Positions 7,246 through 9,540 of a stretch of DNA of 9,540 nucleotides are shown in pieces (the first letter of the stretch is position 1; each line of letters begins with the position of its first letter). A model generated the notes under the pieces. It searched no databases. It was given only the letters and a program-made list of their open reading frames with translations, and had not been told where the DNA came from. Location: assembly GCA_011192085.1 (NCBI GenBank), contig DUEQ01000345.1, forward strand, positions 1 to 9,540. Reading direction: 5' to 3'. Source of the DNA: Caldilineae bacterium (GTDB lineage Bacteria; Chloroflexota; Anaerolineae; J102). A program made the translations under genes and the position numbers.

Positions 7246-7269
7246 ACGCCAAGACGCTGAGGCGCGAAG
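7246..7269. repeat. octamer run, ACGCCAAG type
   Basis: Three contiguous 8-nt blocks, ACGCCAAG, ACGCTGAG and GCGCGAAG, begin 12 nt after the GT-C/NHL stop codon. The run leads straight into the heptamer array at 7273. Confidence 0.6.
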
Positions 7270-7272
7270 AAA

Positions 7273-7314
7273 AGAAGGCAGAAGGCAGAACGCCAAAGGT
7301 CAGAGGTCGGAGGC
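7273..7314. repeat. heptamer array, AGAAGGC / CAGAGGT type
   Basis: Six contiguous 7-nt blocks: AGAAGGC twice, then variants such as CAAAGGT, CAGAGGT and CGGAGGC. Two weaker blocks may follow to 7328. In rotated phase it contains GTCAGAG and GTCGGAG, words shared with the arrays at 7692-7747 and 1652-1728. Confidence 0.75.
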
Positions 7315-7374
7315 TGATTGACTGACAAAAGTCTGTGGCCTTTTCCTCTGGCCGCATGGCCCCCTCCTTGGCTT

Positions 7375-7404
7375 CCTCCCCCACTCCGAAACGGGCGGGG
7401 GAGG
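7375..7404. repeat. GC-rich hairpin, copy 1 of CCTCCCCC/GGGGGAGG family
   Basis: CCTCCCCC (7375-7382) pairs with GGGGGAGG (7397-7404). An inner CCG/CGG pair closes an AAA loop. A CCCCCTCC word stands just upstream (7360-7367), as it does in copy 2. Confidence 0.65.
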
Positions 7405-7439
7405 AGAAGCGGAAGCTGGATGCGATGGCCCCCCTCCAA

Positions 7440-7468
7440 CCTCCCCCCGAGCTTCGCTCAGGGGGAGG
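7440..7468. repeat. GC-rich hairpin, copy 2 of CCTCCCCC/GGGGGAGG family
   Basis: CCTCCCCC (7440-7447) pairs with GGGGGAGG (7461-7468). After one C/A mismatch, GAGC (7449-7452) pairs with GCTC (7456-7459) around a TTC loop. It is preceded by a CCCCCCTCC word, as in copy 1. Confidence 0.7.
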
Positions 7469-7510
7469 CCATTCGGCTCTGCAAAGCCTTTCCCCAAGAG
7501 TAAATGTGCT

Positions 7511-7550
7511 CCCTCCCCTGAAAACGAGCGCAGCGAGTTTCGGGGGAGGG
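7511..7550. repeat. GC-rich hairpin, copy 3, opposite orientation
   Basis: CCCTCCCC (7511-7518) pairs with GGGGAGGG (7543-7550). The stem continues through a T/G wobble and GAAA/TTTC, with a loop of about 13 nt. The outer GGGGAGGGGGC word lies downstream of this copy but upstream (as its complement) of copies 1 and 2. Copies 2 and 3 together thus form a larger inverted repeat from about 7428 to 7566. Confidence 0.65.
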
Positions 7551-7678
7551 CCGGGGAGGGGGCGAAAGGACACGCACCTGTTTCGCGTCAACGCAAATCG
7601 GGCGATTCGGGCGCGGGGCCGGAGGACAGAGGTCGTCTACAGCCCCTGAACGGGGCTCTTGCGCCCGCGGCCCGTCTT

Positions 7679-7687
7679 TGCTATCAT
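7679..7687 (+). promoter_or_regulatory. orphan extended -10 site
   Basis: TGCTATCAT has the same TGC plus TATNAT form as the promoter at 52-60. No start codon lies where a leaderless transcript would begin (about 7694), and no gene follows. It starts just before the heptamer array at 7692. It could drive a non-coding transcript across the arrays, be the remnant of a lost gene, or be chance. Confidence 0.25.
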
Positions 7688-7691
7688 CCGA

Positions 7692-7747
7692 CCAGAGCCC
7701 CAGAGGCCAGAAGTCAGAAGTCTGAGGTCAGAAGCCAGAGCCTCAGA
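7692..7747. repeat. heptamer array, GTCAGAA / GCCAGAG type
   Basis: Eight contiguous 7-nt blocks in exact phase, with GTCAGAA twice and GCCAGAA, GCCAGAG and GTCTGAG as variants. A ninth, weaker block may reach 7754. The GTCNGAR word is shared with arrays at 3764-3833 and 7273-7314. Confidence 0.78.
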
Positions 7748-7796
7748 GGCCAAGGCCCGCGCGGCCACAGCCCCCACGCCTATCGCACACGTCTTG

Positions 7797-7831
7797 TTGT
7801 CCGTTTACCGTTGCCCGTTGTCCGTTGCCCT
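7797..7831. repeat. heptamer array, TTGYCCG type
   Basis: Five contiguous 7-nt blocks: TTGTCCG (twice), TTGCCCG, TTTACCG and a final TTGCCCT. It is the cleanest of the arrays by unit similarity and differs in word from its neighbour only 50 nt away. Confidence 0.75.
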
Positions 7832-7978
7832 ACCCTGGGCCGCTTCATCCACCGGACGCGGCCAGCTCCTAGCCCCCCGCAAGTGGGAAGTAAAGGGTGG
7901 GTGTGTTTCAAAATTGGAGCAAAAGTTCAAATCGCGCCGGATGATGAATCTGACTTAGAAGCGGGCTACCCCAAGCGG

Positions 7979-8031
7979 AAAATTAAAAGCGATATGCCGG
8001 CGGGCTGGAGGGAACAACGCCGGCATATCGC
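7979..8031 (-). terminator. intrinsic terminator of the minus-strand gene
   Basis: A perfect 14-nt inverted repeat (GCGATATGCCGGCG at 7989-8002 and its complement at 8018-8031) with a 15-nt loop. On the minus strand it is followed by TTTTAATTTT. The stem begins 4 nt after the stop codon of the minus-strand gene at 8036. This is the only convincing rho-independent terminator in the window. Confidence 0.88.
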
Positions 8032-8035
8032 GCTA

Positions 8036-9540
8036 TCACGGCATCCTGTACCAGATGGTGAGTTTGGGGCGTTCGCTCACCTGCCAGTAGTCGTTGGAGC
8101 GGAAGTAGATGTTCTTGTTGACGCCCGCAAAGGAGCCGTAGAAGAAGAAATCATAATCGTCGCCCGGCGTGTCCTTCACCACCTGGGTGACGTCGAAGCT
8201 GAGCCAGTTGCCCACCTGCTGGTAATTGACGGGCAGGACATAGACATGAGGATCGCGGTCGTCCACCCCTTTCACGCCCGTCGCGTTCCAGTAGAGGGAG
8301 GTCTGGAAGTTGACCCAGGTGGTTTCCGAGGCCTTCCAGGGCTCTTTGGTGTAGGCGACATAGGCGGTGAGGTCGCCGCCATTGACCGATTGCCCTGCGT
8401 AGTACATGTCGAGCTGGGCCTTGACGATCTCCGCGCCCGCGGGGAGTGCGGCGTCATTGAAGCGGATGAGGGAGGAGTAGATTTGATCGTTGGGGTAATT
8501 GACGCGGATGTAGAGCGCGGGGAAGGTGTCGTGGGTGGTGGGGGGCTCCCAGTCGGTGGTGACGATATAGGTGTCCTCGCCGCCGTAGTAGCCGTTGGCG
8601 CCGTGTTGAAAAGTTATTTCTTGTGTCGCCTGGGAAGATCGATGCGCACGCCATCCCAGGGATTGTACGAGGTCGAATCATCATGAAGGCGCGTTTGCCC
8701 CACGCGGGCCTCCAGCCATTTTGGCGCCCAGTCCACGAAGCTTTGCGGCGTGGGCGTTTCGTCAGTGAATTTGGTGGTGTAGCTGGGGCAGCGGATATCC
8801 ACCGGCGGCGCGAGCGTAGCCACAGGCGTGCCTATGTAGACGTTGGCCAGGGCCAGGGCAGCGTCGCCGGACCAAAAAACCTCCCTGCCGCGGTCGTCGT
8901 GTGCAGTTCCAGTAGGCGCTGCATGCAAGGCCCAGGGGTACGGCGTCTTGAGATAGTTGTCTGCAGGGGTTTGCGGCGTGGGAGTAACTGAAAGATCGTG
9001 ATAGGCGTAAGTGCGATCGCAGTCGTCGATTTGTCTTCGATGAACTCGACCAGGTCCGCCCACGCCAGAAGCGTCGAAATACCACACCGGAAGAAAAGCG
9101 ATCTGGTAGTGGGGCGCGGAAACGCCGTGGGCGTTGGCGGGCATCTGAGCCCATTGATCCTCCAACCAATCGACGACGCGCACATCCCCAGGATCGGGCG
9201 TTGGGCGCCCTTCTGGCTCTGGCGTTGTGTAACACACGCCATTGCCATTGAGATCCAACAATGTGGGATTGTAAGCCATATATTCATCGCCGGCGAGGGT
9301 GGGCGTGGTCATATTCTTCGAAAGTCCCTGCCGGAAGTGTAGCTCGACCACATTGGCGTACCTGGCTTTTTCTTCATAAAGTCCGACATTGGTGATGCAC
9401 GGCCCCGAGGCGTGATCGAACACATAGACGCGAGGAAAGGGTGCCTCGTCCAGAAATGCGTTCAGCATGGGGAATGGGGTTGCAGTCGCTGTCGATGTCC
9501 CTTATTGCGCAAGGGATTTTTCCACTGGATTCGCTGATGA
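8036..9540 (-). pseudogene. frameshifted, 5'-truncated surface protein gene with DNRLRE domain
   Basis: The 3' part (about 8036-8625) encodes a DNRLRE-type beta-sandwich domain. It starts at QEITFQHGANGYYGGEDTYI, contains SSLIRFNDAALPAGAEIVKA and WLSFDVTQVVKD, and ends with RPKLTIWYR two residues before the stop. Such domains occur in secreted or surface proteins and may bind carbohydrate. The upstream part (about 8630-9540) is an unrecognised region with many T and P residues, one candidate start at 9468, and coding signal running on to the window edge. The two parts are in different frames: one frame stops at 8614, while the other opens at the missing base near 8632-8634. Codon third-position GC bias points to further frame switches near 9469-9472, 9059-9061, 9018-9032, 8918-8932 and 8883-8885. 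With one base restored or removed at each site, a single protein of over 490 residues would result. It may be a decayed gene or a sequence with homopolymer errors. Confidence 0.7.

Larger units (their letters stand above)
7235..8035. other. 800-nt non-coding, repeat-rich gap between convergent genes
   Basis: Open frames here run through repeats and hairpins and give proline/arginine-rich or low-complexity translations with no recognisable domain, so I call no gene. The content from left to right is: octamer and heptamer runs, three related GC hairpins, a small hairpin with stem AGCCCC/GGGGCT (7641-7657), an orphan extended -10 site, two more heptamer arrays, an AT-richer stretch near 7895-7935 with no feature I can name, and the terminator of the minus-strand gene. 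No intrinsic terminator for the plus-strand GT-C/NHL gene is evident. Confidence 0.65.

Noticed and set aside
7641..7657. AGCCCC/GGGGCT hairpin as a terminator for the GT-C/NHL gene
   Set aside because: The stem is only 6 bp, no T-run follows, and it lies about 400 nt after the stop codon.
7273..7831. The repeat-rich gap as a CRISPR array
   Set aside because: Units are 7-8 nt, contiguous and degenerate, with no conserved repeat of 24 nt or more, no unique spacers and no cas genes.
8614..8640. Programmed -1 frameshift joining the surface-protein region to the DNRLRE domain
   Set aside because: The junction sequence is not a canonical X XXY YYZ slippery heptamer, and other apparent frame switches in the same gene point to decay or sequence error.
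7811..8686. A 291-codon plus-strand open frame
   Set aside because: It runs through the heptamer array, the minus-strand terminator stem and antisense to the DNRLRE domain. Its translation has no recognisable domain, while the opposite strand has clear family motifs.

Overview
The window is high-GC bacterial DNA that most resembles a Chloroflexota (Anaerolineae-type) genome or metagenome contig. The reasons are indirect: a DUF2304/GT-C membrane gene pair, a very large GT-C protein of the TIGR03663 ('Agl23-like') type fused to NHL repeats, a DNRLRE-domain surface protein, genes without visible Shine-Dalgarno sequences, and gaps packed with degenerate short-period repeats. No rRNA, tRNA, CRISPR array or transposase gene was seen.

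Layout: an extended -10 promoter (52-60) sits directly before a small DUF2304 membrane protein (68-469). This overlaps by ATGA a GT39/ArnT-like membrane glycosyltransferase (466-2151). After a 249-nt gap full of short repeats comes a radical SAM protein with a cobalamin-binding-like N-terminal domain (2401-3693). After another repeat-rich gap (223 nt) comes a 1105-residue fusion of a GT-C membrane enzyme and a six-repeat NHL propeller (3917-7234). The stretch 7235-8035 has no credible gene and is built of octamer and heptamer arrays, three GC-rich hairpins of one family and an orphan promoter-like site. On the minus strand, a strong intrinsic terminator (7979-8031) ends a broken, 5'-incomplete gene for a secreted or surface protein with a C-terminal DNRLRE domain (8036 to the window end).

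Together the plus-strand genes suggest envelope glycan assembly: two polytopic lipid-linked-sugar transferases, a small membrane partner and a radical SAM enzyme that may modify a lipid or sugar. The radical SAM substrate and the link between the genes are inference.

The most unusual signal is not a gene. Every gap between plus-strand genes, and one loop inside the GT39 gene, carries runs of 3 to 11 contiguous 7-nt units that are degenerate in sequence but keep exact 7-nt phase. They are accompanied by runs with 6-, 8- and 10-nt periods. The unit word differs between arrays, although several share GTCNGAR-type words. The origin and role of these arrays cannot be told from one window.
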